Below, piece after piece: positions 22,291-28,308 of a stretch of DNA of 28,308 bases (its first letter is position 1; each line of letters starts with the position of its first letter). The stretch covers positions 1 through 28,308 of the forward strand of contig CAJUIK010000019.1 in assembly GCA_910585875.1 (NCBI GenBank). Direction: 5' to 3'. The position numbers and the translations under genes were made by a program. Source of the DNA: an uncultured Eubacteriales bacterium (GTDB lineage Bacteria > Bacillota > Clostridia > Oscillospirales > Butyricicoccaceae). Below the pieces are notes generated by a model that ran no database searches, was not told the DNA's origin, and saw nothing but the letters and a program-made list of their open reading frames with translations.

Positions 22291-22340
22291 TGATCGAGGT
22301 TTGTTTTTTTTAGTATACCTCGATCATCAATGGTTGTCAA
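22291..22340 (-). promoter_or_regulatory. padR promoter with palindromic operator
   Basis: Minus-strand TTGACA (22340-22335), 17 bp, TATACT (22317-22312). An inverted repeat TGATCGAGGT (22291-22300) / ACCTCGATCA (22317-22326) spaced by 16 bp brackets the -10 element. Its position suits autorepression by PadR. Confidence 0.82.
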
Positions 22341-22398
22341 GCGGGTCCGGCCGGCGGCTGCGCGTCATTATAGTGGGATTGCCCAGTCAGAACATAAA

Positions 22399-22439
22399 CG
22401 CCCGCAGCCGGCTTTTTTCAAAAGCTCCGGCTGCGGGCG
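22399..22439 (-). terminator. Hairpin ending the copA-csoR operon
   Basis: A 13-bp arm CGCCCGCAGCCGG (22399-22411) pairs with 22427-22439, with a further CTTTT/AAAAG pairing inside. The minus-strand T-tract after it is weak (TTTATGTT). The core matches the hairpin at 12637. Confidence 0.7.
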
Positions 22440-22505
22440 CGGTTGAGGATGAAACGGCCAAACAAATACGGGGACTTGGCCGTCGGTCTATGCCGGCCCG
22501 ACGGG

Positions 22506-22778
22506 TTATTGGGCCAATTTATCGAAAAGGGTCATCAGCTCTTGAATTTTCTGTTGAGCGTCCTGGGGGGATTCGCTCTCCATGGATTGGCGGACGCAGT
22601 GCTGGAGATGGGCGTGGATAATCTCCTGGTTAACGCGGCGCAGGATGGATTGGGAAGCCAGCAGCTGGTTGGAGATTTCCATGCAGTACCGGTCTTCTTC
22701 CACCATCCTGATAATGCCGTCCAGCTGGCCTCGGGCGGTTTTGAGCATCCGCAGCGTTTTCTGCCGGTCGGCCTGCAT
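22506..22778 (-). CDS. csoR: CsoR-family copper-sensing repressor
   Basis: A 90-aa all-helical repressor. The Cu(I)-binding triad is complete: Cys32 (RYCMEI), His57 and Cys61 (HAHLQHC), with the spacing seen in copper CsoR proteins. This favours copper over nickel or sulfide sensing. The N-terminal helix (KTLRMLKTARGQLDGIIRMV) matches the family. Its ATG overlaps the copA stop by one base (TGATG), so it is translationally coupled as the last gene of the copper operon; in many Firmicutes csoR comes first. It should bind the G+C-rich palindrome at 25407-25423. Confidence 0.93.
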   Translation of the reverse strand: MQADRQKTLRMLKTARGQLDGIIRMVEEDRYCMEISNQLLASQSILRRVNQEIIHAHLQHCVRQSMESESPQDAQQKIQELMTLFDKLAQ

Positions 22779-22984
22779 CAGCGGATTTCCGTCACCGTGT
22801 ATCCGGCGTCCGTCACCGCTTTGGTCAGGGCGACGTTATCGACGTCCTCCGTCATTTCCACCTGGGCGCAGGCGTCCTCCAGGCTCACGGTTACCCGGCA
22901 GCCGGGAATGGCGCTGAGGGCGTCGGTCACGTGTTTCACGCAGTGCTGGCACATCATGCCTTCGATCATCACAGTCTTTTTCAT
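22778..22984 (-). CDS. copZ: Copper chaperone CopZ, encoded in frame inside the 3' end of copA
   Basis: The last 68 codons of the copA frame are a complete HMA domain: MKKTVMIEGMMCQHCVKHV with Cu(I)-binding MxCxxC (GMMCQHC), and a beta-alpha-beta-beta-alpha-beta length typical of CopZ. Directly before this internal ATG is a perfect ribosome binding site AAGGAGG (22998-22992) with a 7-nt spacer. No stop codon separates it from the ATPase, so the same sequence also forms the C-terminus of the full-length protein. CopZ carries Cu(I) to CopA and to the CsoR repressor. Independent translation is inferred from the ribosome binding site. Confidence 0.7.
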   Translation of the reverse strand: MKKTVMIEGMMCQHCVKHVTDALSAIPGCRVTVSLEDACAQVEMTEDVDNVALTKAVTDAGYTVTEIR

Positions 22985-25369
22985 GGTTGTTCCTCCTTGA
23001 TTTTGGCTTTCTTGGTTTGAAATCGGACAGATTGGACAGGCCGGTTCCTCCGGCTGGACAGCGACGGTTTCCGTCGGCCGGGAGGCGGGCGCCGGCAGGC
23101 GCTTGGGCCGGAAGAGCTTGAGCCGCAGGGCGTTGGAAACCACGCACACCGAGCTCATGCTCATGGCCGCGGCGCCGAACATGGGGTTCAGCTTCCAGCC
23201 CAGGGCGGTATAGAACAGGCCCGCGGCCAGAGGGATGCCCAGGCTATTATAGCACAGGGCCCAAAACAGATTTTGCTTGATATTGCGGATGGTAGCCCGG
23301 GACAGCTGCACGGCGGTAGACACATCCAGCAAATCAGAGCGCATGAGCACCACGTCGGCGGATTCGATGGCCACGTCTGCGCCGGCGCCGATGGCGACGC
23401 CTACGTCCGCCCGAGCCAGGGCTGGGGCGTCGTTGATGCCGTCTCCCACCATGGCCACCCGCTTGCCCTGCTGCTGGAGCTGGCGGATATGCCGCTCTTT
23501 GTCTCCGGGCAGCACGCCGGCGATTACTTTAGGTACGCCGGCTTGGGCGCCGACGGCCTGGGCGGTGACGGCGTTATCGCCGGTGAGCATCACCACGTCG
23601 ATCCCCAGGCTCAGCAGCTCGCCGATGGCGGCGGGGCTGGTTTCCTTGATGACGTCGGCCACGGCGATCAGGCCCATAATCCGGCCCTGCCAGGCGAAAT
23701 ACAGCGGAGTTTTGCCCTGGGCGGCCAGCGTTTCGCCCTGGCGGGCCAGATCCCCTGGGTCCACGTTATTTTCCCCCAACAGAGCCAGGTTGCCCGCCAG
23801 CGCCGCTCCCTGCTGGTATTGGGCGACGACGCCCCGGCCGGAAACGGCCTGGAACCCCTCCACTGGCCGGGGCTCGATCCCCTGTTGGGCGGCGTATTGC
23901 AGGATGGCCTCGGCCAAGGGATGTTCCGAAGGCTTTTCCATGGAAGCGGCGAAGGCCAGCAGGGCCTCTTGCTCCACTCCAGGGGCGGCGATCACGTCGG
24001 TGGCCTGGGGCTTGCCTTGGGTGACGGTGCCCGTCTTGTCCAGGGCGACGACGTCTACGGTGTGCAGCGTCTCCAGGGCTTCGGCGGATTTGATCAGCAC
24101 GCCGTATTCCGCGCCCTTGCCGGCGCCCACCATAATGGCGGTGGGAGTGGCCAGGCCCAAGGCGCAGGGGCAGGAAATGACCAGCACCGCGATGCTGATG
24201 GACATGGCGAATTCAAAACTTCTGCCTGCCAGCAGCCAGGCGGCGCCGGCGACCAGAGCGACGGCGATGACCGCCGGCACAAACACGCCGCTGACTTGAT
24301 CCGCCAGCTTGGCGATGGGGGCCTTGCTGGCGCCGGCCTCCTCCACCAGGCGGACGATCTGGGCCAAGGCGGTGTCTTCGCCCACTTTGTCCGCCCGGAA
24401 TTTCAAAAATCCGGTTTTGTTGATGGTGGCGCCCGTCACCCGCTGTCCCGGGCCCTTTTCCACCGGAATGCTCTCGCCAGTCAGGGCGGATTCGTCCACA
24501 GCGGCGGAGCCCTCCACCACGACGCCGTCCACCGGCAGGCTCTGGCCGGGCCGCACCACCACGATATCCCCGATCTGCACCTCTTCCACCGGGATTTCCT
24601 GCTCCCGGCCTTCCCGCTCTACCACGGCGGTTTTGGGCGCCAGATCCATCAGCTTGGTGATGGCCTCCGAGGTCTTCCCCTTGCTGCGGCTCTCTAAAAA
24701 TTTGCCCAGGGTAATCAGGGCCAGGATCATGGAAGAGGTTTCAAAGTATAAATCCATGGAATACTCATGTACCAAAGCCATATCCCCATGGCCCAGGCCC
24801 CAGCCGATTTTATAGATGGCGTAGACGCCATAGACAATGGCGGCGGCGCTGCCGATGGCGATCAGCGAATCCATATTGGGGCTGCGCCGGGCCAGGGTCT
24901 TGAAGCCGTTGATAAAATATTTCCGGTTCACATAGGCCACAGGCAGGCACAGCAAAAATTGGGTAAAAGCGAAAATCAGGGCGTTTTCATGGCCCAGAAA
25001 GAGGCTGGGCAGGGGCCAGCCCATCATGTGCCCCATGGACAGATAAAACAGAGGGATCATGAAGACAAAGGACACAATCAGCCGAAATTTCATCTGCTTG
25101 ATTTCCGCCTGGGCCTGTTCCACCGCGCTCTGCCGGGGCGCGCCGACCCCTTTGGCCTGAGGCAGAGAAGCGCCGTAGCCCCCTTGTTCCACCGCCTGGA
25201 TGATCTGCTGTGGGCTGACGGCGGTTTCGTCGTAATCCACCGTCATATTGTTGCCCAGCAGGTTGACGGCGACCTCTTTCACCCCCTCCAGCTTGCGGAC
25301 GCTCTTTTCCACATGGGCCGAGCAGGCCGCGCAAGTCATGCCAGTGACATTGAATTTGGTTTTCATCAT
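22778..25369 (-). CDS. copA: Copper-translocating P1B-type ATPase with N- and C-terminal HMA domains
   Basis: An 863-aa Cu(I) exporter. In order: an HMA domain with GMTCAAC (Cys13, Cys16); two N-terminal membrane helices plus the core helices; the actuator loop TGES; the ion-binding CPC (Cys400-Cys402); the phosphorylation motif DKTGT (Asp444); the nucleotide-domain SEHPL; and GDGINDAP. The CPC motif and the neighbouring CsoR indicate Cu(I). After the last helices comes a linker with CPICP and then a second, chaperone-type HMA from Met796 (GMMCQHC), which is unusual. I chose ATG at 25369, with GGGGGAGA 7 nt upstream; 25408 gives a longer frame without such a site. csoR follows with a one-base overlap. 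Confidence 0.95.
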   Translation of the reverse strand: MMKTKFNVTGMTCAACSAHVEKSVRKLEGVKEVAVNLLGNNMTVDYDETAVSPQQIIQAVEQGGYGASLPQAKGVGAPRQSAVEQAQAEIKQMKFRLIVSFVFMIPLFYLSMGHMMGWPLPSLFLGHENALIFAFTQFLLCLPVAYVNRKYFINGFKTLARRSPNMDSLIAIGSAAAIVYGVYAIYKIGWGLGHGDMALVHEYSMDLYFETSSMILALITLGKFLESRSKGKTSEAITKLMDLAPKTAVVEREGREQEIPVEEVQIGDIVVVRPGQSLPVDGVVVEGSAAVDESALTGESIPVEKGPGQRVTGATINKTGFLKFRADKVGEDTALAQIVRLVEEAGASKAPIAKLADQVSGVFVPAVIAVALVAGAAWLLAGRSFEFAMSISIAVLVISCPCALGLATPTAIMVGAGKGAEYGVLIKSAEALETLHTVDVVALDKTGTVTQGKPQATDVIAAPGVEQEALLAFAASMEKPSEHPLAEAILQYAAQQGIEPRPVEGFQAVSGRGVVAQYQQGAALAGNLALLGENNVDPGDLARQGETLAAQGKTPLYFAWQGRIMGLIAVADVIKETSPAAIGELLSLGIDVVMLTGDNAVTAQAVGAQAGVPKVIAGVLPGDKERHIRQLQQQGKRVAMVGDGINDAPALARADVGVAIGAGADVAIESADVVLMRSDLLDVSTAVQLSRATIRNIKQNLFWALCYNSLGIPLAAGLFYTALGWKLNPMFGAAAMSMSSVCVVSNALRLKLFRPKRLPAPASRPTETVAVQPEEPACPICPISNQESQNQGGTTMKKTVMIEGMMCQHCVKHVTDALSAIPGCRVTVSLEDACAQVEMTEDVDNVALTKAVTDAGYTVTEIR

Positions 25370-25406
25370 TTCAGGTTCTCCCCCAATCGCAACGACCGAA
25401 TACACC

Positions 25407-25458
25407 ACACCCCCGGGGGGGTATTATCATTCTATCTGAACATAGTCTGTCCTGTCAA
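25407..25458 (-). promoter_or_regulatory. Copper operon promoter with CsoR-type operator
   Basis: Minus-strand TTGACA (25458-25453), 18 bp, TAGAAT (25434-25429). Immediately downstream is the G+C-rich pseudo-palindrome ACACCCCCGGGGGGGTAT (25407-25423, plus strand), resembling known CsoR operators, placed over the expected transcription start. Confidence 0.8.
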
Positions 25459-25543
25459 GGGGTTTTTTAACCGGAAAATTTGGGCAAATTGCACAATGTT
25501 CCGAGCGCCAATTTGTAGATAATGATGAAATTTTTCTTTATAA

Positions 25544-25572
25544 TTGACTTTTCTATTTTGTTGGTTTATGAT
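25544..25572 (+). promoter_or_regulatory. Promoter of the secreted protease gene
   Basis: TTGACT (25544-25549), 17 bp, TATGAT (25567-25572) in A+T-rich DNA. The leader is about 65 nt and ends with AAAGGAGAA before the ATG. Confidence 0.78.
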
Positions 25573-25644
25573 TGATTCATATAGTTAGAGCGGCTATTAG
25601 TAAGAATACGAATATTTGCGGAAAAATGAAAGGAGAATGATAAT

Positions 25645-26715
25645 ATGAAAAAGAGTTTCAGAAGAGCCTTGGCCATGCTTTTGGCCTCTCTGATGCTGGT
25701 TTCCGCCTTGCCCGTCTATGCGGCGGGGGAAGAGGCGCCCGCCCAGGACGACCCCTGGATGGACTACGCCCAAGAGCATTTGGGCAATACCCTTCCCTTC
25801 ATGCGAGAAGAGGAACTCAGCTTCCTGGAGCCGGGCTGCCAGGTTTACCTGGGCAAAAGGCTTTCTGCCTATAACTCCGAATTGGATGAACTGCCCTACG
25901 CCATGTATCCCGTGTTTGCGGATGGTCAAATGGTTGCCATCGCCTCTGTTTCAGAAGATGAAAATGGCGAACTCAGCTTCCAGGCCGGTCCCCAGTTTGC
26001 CGAACAGCTGAACGAATTTATCGCTGATAATCCCAACGTGGCCCTGGTGATGAATGAGGATTCCATTCAGTTCATCAACGACGAGGGTGAAACAGAAACC
26101 CTGGCTTTCTTTGAGGATTCTGCTGTGCCCCTGTCTCTGGCTTCTGATGTGGAATGCAGTCAAGCGGTTCCCGTGACGGCGATTCAAGAAGTTCCTCGGA
26201 CCAGAGCTTATGGCGAGGACAGCGGGACAGTGCCAATTAAATATGTCCCACAAGGGAAGTATGCGATTTGCTGGGCTGCGTGTATGGCTTCAGTTGTAAA
26301 TTATTTCAATGGAACCAACCATAGCGCGGTCTGGATGGCAGATTATCTTGGAAAAGATTATGACGACAAAGAGACATCTGGGGCTATACCGTCCGAATGC
26401 AACTATTGGTATGCACATACGTTTAATTTGAGTCCGGTGTTGTCCTCTAACAACTTATCGTATGACCTTGTATACAATAATGCATACGCTAAAAAACCAA
26501 TTCATGCTCATGTTGAAGGTTGGGATAAAAAGGGTGACCGTCATGGTCATGTTGTCGTTATCCGCGGTTGTTATATGAGTAATAGCGTAGTATACTATCG
26601 AATTATGGATCCAAATTATGGATTTTCATCTGTTAAGATGAACTCGGACGGCTCTTTCGACGTCGCATATGTTGATTACACGATGAAGCCGTATGCTTAT
26701 ATAAGATTTAATTGA
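25645..26715 (+). CDS. Secreted papain/C39-like cysteine protease with N-terminal prodomain
   Basis: A 356-aa exported protein. The signal peptide ends near ALPVYAAG (about residue 27). Residues 30-190 form a prodomain-like region shared with the protein at 19683. The C-terminal 160 residues look like a papain-like (C39/C70-type) peptidase: YVPQGKYAICWAACMASV (Gln203, catalytic Cys209), GHVVVIRG (His302) and MDPNYG (Asp322). It would be secreted as a zymogen; substrate unknown. GC content drops sharply within the gene: 36/60 G+C at 25741-25800 but 20/60 at 26461-26520 and 18/60 at 26581-26640. The catalytic part may therefore have been acquired separately. Confidence 0.82.
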   Translation: MKKSFRRALAMLLASLMLVSALPVYAAGEEAPAQDDPWMDYAQEHLGNTLPFMREEELSFLEPGCQVYLGKRLSAYNSELDELPYAMYPVFADGQMVAIASVSEDENGELSFQAGPQFAEQLNEFIADNPNVALVMNEDSIQFINDEGETETLAFFEDSAVPLSLASDVECSQAVPVTAIQEVPRTRAYGEDSGTVPIKYVPQGKYAICWAACMASVVNYFNGTNHSAVWMADYLGKDYDDKETSGAIPSECNYWYAHTFNLSPVLSSNNLSYDLVYNNAYAKKPIHAHVEGWDKKGDRHGHVVVIRGCYMSNSVVYYRIMDPNYGFSSVKMNSDGSFDVAYVDYTMKPYAYIRFN

Positions 26716-26720
26716 AAGAG

Positions 26721-26760
26721 ATTACCCCAGATTTTAAATCTGGGGTAATGCTTATTTTTA
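26721..26760 (+). terminator. Terminator after the protease gene
   Basis: A perfect 13-bp stem ATTACCCCAGATT / AATCTGGGGTAAT with a 3-nt loop (26721-26749), then a T-rich tail (GCTTATTTTTA). It begins 5 nt after the stop codon. Read-through would be needed for the next gene, which has no clear promoter of its own. Confidence 0.85.
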
Positions 26761-26778
26761 GAAAGGTGTTATATCAAT

Positions 26779-27258
26779 ATGAAAACATATACTCTATCTC
26801 CAAATGGTAAAAAATTGATCGTTTTATTGGCAATACTTCTTTTCTGCTTTAGCGGCTGGAAGGGGTACTCTCTTTTGATCCGATTGGCCTTCCAAGAGGC
26901 GCTGGATTCTTTTGATCCAGAAACTACAGAGTTTACAATTTCTTATTGGCATAACGCTCATTTCACCAGCGGGGAAAAGACTCAAGACCAGCTCACGCCA
27001 GAGCAGCGGCTCATGGTTCTCCAATATTTAGAATCTCTTCAATTTCAAAAGGTCTATCTAAGAGATCCCACGGCGCAGGTAGATGGCGGAAGCTCGTTTC
27101 ATATTATTTATGAAACGCCCCAAGGGGAACTATTCGCAGGATCTTTCTCTCGATTTAGAATGAATAACGGGGTAACGTTATATATAGAATACGAAGATGA
27201 TGAAAATCTATATAAAAAACTACGCGATATTACTATAATGGAAGATATATCTCAATAA
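26779..27258 (+). CDS. Single-pass membrane protein, possible partner of the protease
   Basis: A 159-aa protein with one N-terminal hydrophobic anchor (KLIVLLAILLFCFSGW, about 12-27) and a roughly 125-residue extracytoplasmic domain. It is paralogous to the protein at 27657: compare ALDSFDPETTEFTISY with ALAAFDGKETEFTITY, and DQLTPEQRLMVLQYL with DQLTPKQRQAVQNYI. DNA is very A+T-rich (14/60 G+C at 27181-27240), like the protease catalytic domain before it. The ribosome binding site is weak (AGAAAGGTG). No enzyme motif is visible. An inhibitor or immunity role toward the protease is inference from adjacency. Confidence 0.75.
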   Translation: MKTYTLSPNGKKLIVLLAILLFCFSGWKGYSLLIRLAFQEALDSFDPETTEFTISYWHNAHFTSGEKTQDQLTPEQRLMVLQYLESLQFQKVYLRDPTAQVDGGSSFHIIYETPQGELFAGSFSRFRMNNGVTLYIEYEDDENLYKKLRDITIMEDISQ

Positions 27259-27299
27259 TATCATATTTTTATATGTACTTCCCAAATTCTTCGCCCTTC

Positions 27300-27328
27300 T
27301 TGTAACTCCCCGCCGGATATGCTATCAT
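27300..27328 (+). promoter_or_regulatory. Promoter of the small membrane protein gene
   Basis: TTGTAA (27300-27305), 17 bp, TATCAT (27323-27328), about 20 bp before a strong ribosome binding site. Confidence 0.6.
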
Positions 27329-27355
27329 TTGCACAGGAGAAGGAGGCGATTTCCC

Positions 27356-27526
27356 ATGTATCTTTCCCTCTGGCAGCTGGCCAAATTCATGGTCTGGCTG
27401 GGAAATGAGCTGACGACCGCTGTGCCGATCATCCTGTTGTGCGATTTTCTTTTTTGGTTCCAAAATCGCTTTGCTCGATTGCATCGTCCCTTGTGCAGAA
27501 AGCCGGGCGCCCCGAATCGGGTGTGA
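27356..27526 (+). CDS. Small hydrophobic membrane protein (56 aa)
   Basis: A 56-aa protein with a central hydrophobic stretch (TTAVPIILLCDFLFWF) and a basic C-terminus (RFARLHRPLCRKPG), so probably a single membrane segment. It has its own promoter and a strong AGAAGGAGG ribosome binding site 9 nt before the ATG, supporting a real gene. I know no family. Size and layout resemble small membrane toxins or regulators, but no antisense partner is evident. Confidence 0.6.
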   Translation: MYLSLWQLAKFMVWLGNELTTAVPIILLCDFLFWFQNRFARLHRPLCRKPGAPNRV

Positions 27527-27566
27527 GAAAATTTTCTCTGGGCGTCTTTCCCTTTTCGGGCGAATC

Positions 27567-27575
27567 TGCTATAAT
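27567..27575 (+). promoter_or_regulatory. Extended -10 promoter upstream of the last gene
   Basis: TGCTATAAT is a full extended -10. No good -35 is visible. It would give a leader of about 75 nt. Confidence 0.55.
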
Positions 27576-27656
27576 GAAAGAGGAAACTTTTCGCGATTTC
27601 ATTGCCTGTTTCCACCAAAATCGGAGCGTTGGGAATCTGGGAAAGGATGATGCTGA

Positions 27657-28226
27657 ATGAAAAATCTGCGCCGCCTAAAAATTCACAACATCAAAAAGGG
27701 CCGTAACCTCCCATCCGATCTCTTCCCCTGGCTCTTCCTGCTGGCGGCGGTAGTCGGCCTGCTGAGCACGGCGCCGATGAGGGAACAGCGGGATGATTTT
27801 TGGATTCGGCGCCGGTTTGAACAAGCTCTGGCTGCTTTCGACGGGAAAGAAACGGAGTTTACGATTACTTATGAAACCGATTGCGGCCGTGTCGCTTTTT
27901 ATCAACGCTCCTCCGATCAGCTGACGCCGAAGCAGCGGCAGGCTGTTCAAAACTATATCCACACGCTGCGGCATTATTTTCGACCCTATCATCAAAGGGA
28001 TGGAGAGCCCCGATACCCTATTGGAGGAGCTTCCATTACAGTCGCTTATTCTTTGCACTCGGGAGAAACTATCCAGGCTGGAAGCGTCTGCTGGCTGGAA
28101 ACAAGCAATGGGCGGCAAGTAGGCCGTTCTTTCTATGATTCCCCTTTTTACTGGCAGAAAATGAGTGAGATTTTCACCACCCGATACCGCGAAGAGTTGT
28201 TAAACTCTTCCGAATTTTCCACTTAA
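27657..28226 (+). CDS. Single-pass membrane protein, paralogue of the gene at 26779
   Basis: A 189-aa protein with a basic N-terminus (KNLRRLKIHNIKKGR), one hydrophobic anchor (LFPWLFLLAAVVGLL, about 22-37) and an extracytoplasmic domain. It shares with the upstream paralogue the FDGKETEFTITYET and SSDQLTPKQRQAVQNYIHTL blocks. Unlike that paralogue it has native composition (33/60 G+C at 27781-27840), so the two have had different histories. The function is unknown. The ribosome binding site is AAAGGA, and a terminator follows the stop. Confidence 0.78.
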   Translation: MKNLRRLKIHNIKKGRNLPSDLFPWLFLLAAVVGLLSTAPMREQRDDFWIRRRFEQALAAFDGKETEFTITYETDCGRVAFYQRSSDQLTPKQRQAVQNYIHTLRHYFRPYHQRDGEPRYPIGGASITVAYSLHSGETIQAGSVCWLETSNGRQVGRSFYDSPFYWQKMSEIFTTRYREELLNSSEFST

Positions 28227-28229
28227 CTT

Positions 28230-28279
28230 CAGCCCTCAGCCGGGAGCCTTGAACCAGGCTCGGCTGGGGGTTGATTTTT
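28230..28279 (+). terminator. Terminator at the right end
   Basis: An imperfect G+C-rich hairpin (CAGCCCTCAGCCGGGAGCCT against AGGCTCGGCTGGGGGTTG) with a 6-nt loop, followed by ATTTTTC. The CAGCCGG core resembles the hairpins at 12637 and 22399. Confidence 0.85.
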
Positions 28280-28308
28280 CAACTCTCTAAACTTTTATCA
28301 GTTGACCA

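Noticed and set aside
22926..22935. A CACGTG core within the copZ coding region, considered as another parS
   Set aside because: Only about 10 of 16 positions match parS and the outer bases are wrong; explained by codons for HCVKHV.
27574..27660. A 28-codon frame beginning within the TATAAT and ending at the start of the last gene
   Set aside because: It starts inside the promoter -10 element, before any transcript would begin.
1..28308. Search by eye for CRISPR arrays, insertion sequences, integrases or phage genes
   Set aside because: No regular spaced repeats, transposase or recombinase motifs were seen in any reading frame.

Overview
The window looks like the replication-origin neighbourhood of a moderately GC-rich (native genes near 55-60% GC) Gram-positive anaerobe, most likely a gut Clostridia of the Oscillospiraceae type. 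The evidence is the classic Firmicutes origin order rpmH-rnpA-yidD-yidC-jag-mnmE-mnmG-rsmG-noc-parA(soj)-parB(spo0J), AGGAGG-type ribosome binding sites, sigma-A promoters, a CsoR/P-type ATPase copper operon, PadR and Imm51 families, and secreted proteins with Gram-positive signal peptides. The genus assignment is inference only.

Layout. (1) 1-951: the tail of a D-Ala-D-Ala ligase and a GNAT acetyltransferase. (2) 951-1300: a candidate oriC with a run of DnaA boxes on an approximately 11-bp grid, an A+T-rich stretch, then a consensus promoter. (3) 1366-10878: ribosomal protein L34, RNase P protein, membrane insertion factors, the RNA-binding protein Jag, tRNA-modification enzymes MnmE/MnmG, 16S methyltransferase RsmG, nucleoid occlusion protein Noc, and the ParA/ParB segregation pair. 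ParB-binding parS sites lie inside rsmG, as a tandem pair between noc and parA, and further out at 20352. (4) 10938-17554: a conserved-looking membrane protein of unknown function, tRNA-Ser(UGA), small hypothetical proteins, a ribbon-helix-helix regulator, D-serine ammonia-lyase, a transglutaminase-like lipoprotein and an Imm51-type immunity protein. (5) 17636-22258: a membrane acyltransferase, an HD phosphohydrolase, a secreted orphan prodomain protein, and a minus-strand PadR operon. (6) 22506-25458: a copper-efflux operon on the minus strand, copA-csoR. The chaperone CopZ is fused in frame to the end of CopA and also has its own internal ribosome binding site. (7) 25544-28279: a secreted papain/C39-like cysteine protease whose catalytic half is far more AT-rich than its prodomain, followed by small membrane-anchored proteins, two of which are paralogues.

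Functional picture. Regions 2-3 are the core replication, segregation, ribosome and membrane-biogenesis cluster, almost all co-oriented with the right-moving fork. Two ParB-family paralogues carry different specificity residues: the first is Noc-like and the second ParB-like. Regions 4-7 are more accessory.

The most novel candidate is the secreted protease module. A conserved export/prodomain is found once with a compositionally foreign catalytic domain (25645-26715) and once with no catalytic domain (19683-20321). The protease gene is followed by paralogous single-pass membrane proteins that could be inhibitors or immunity factors. This resembles polymorphic-toxin or protease/inhibitor organisation but is inferred from sequence only.
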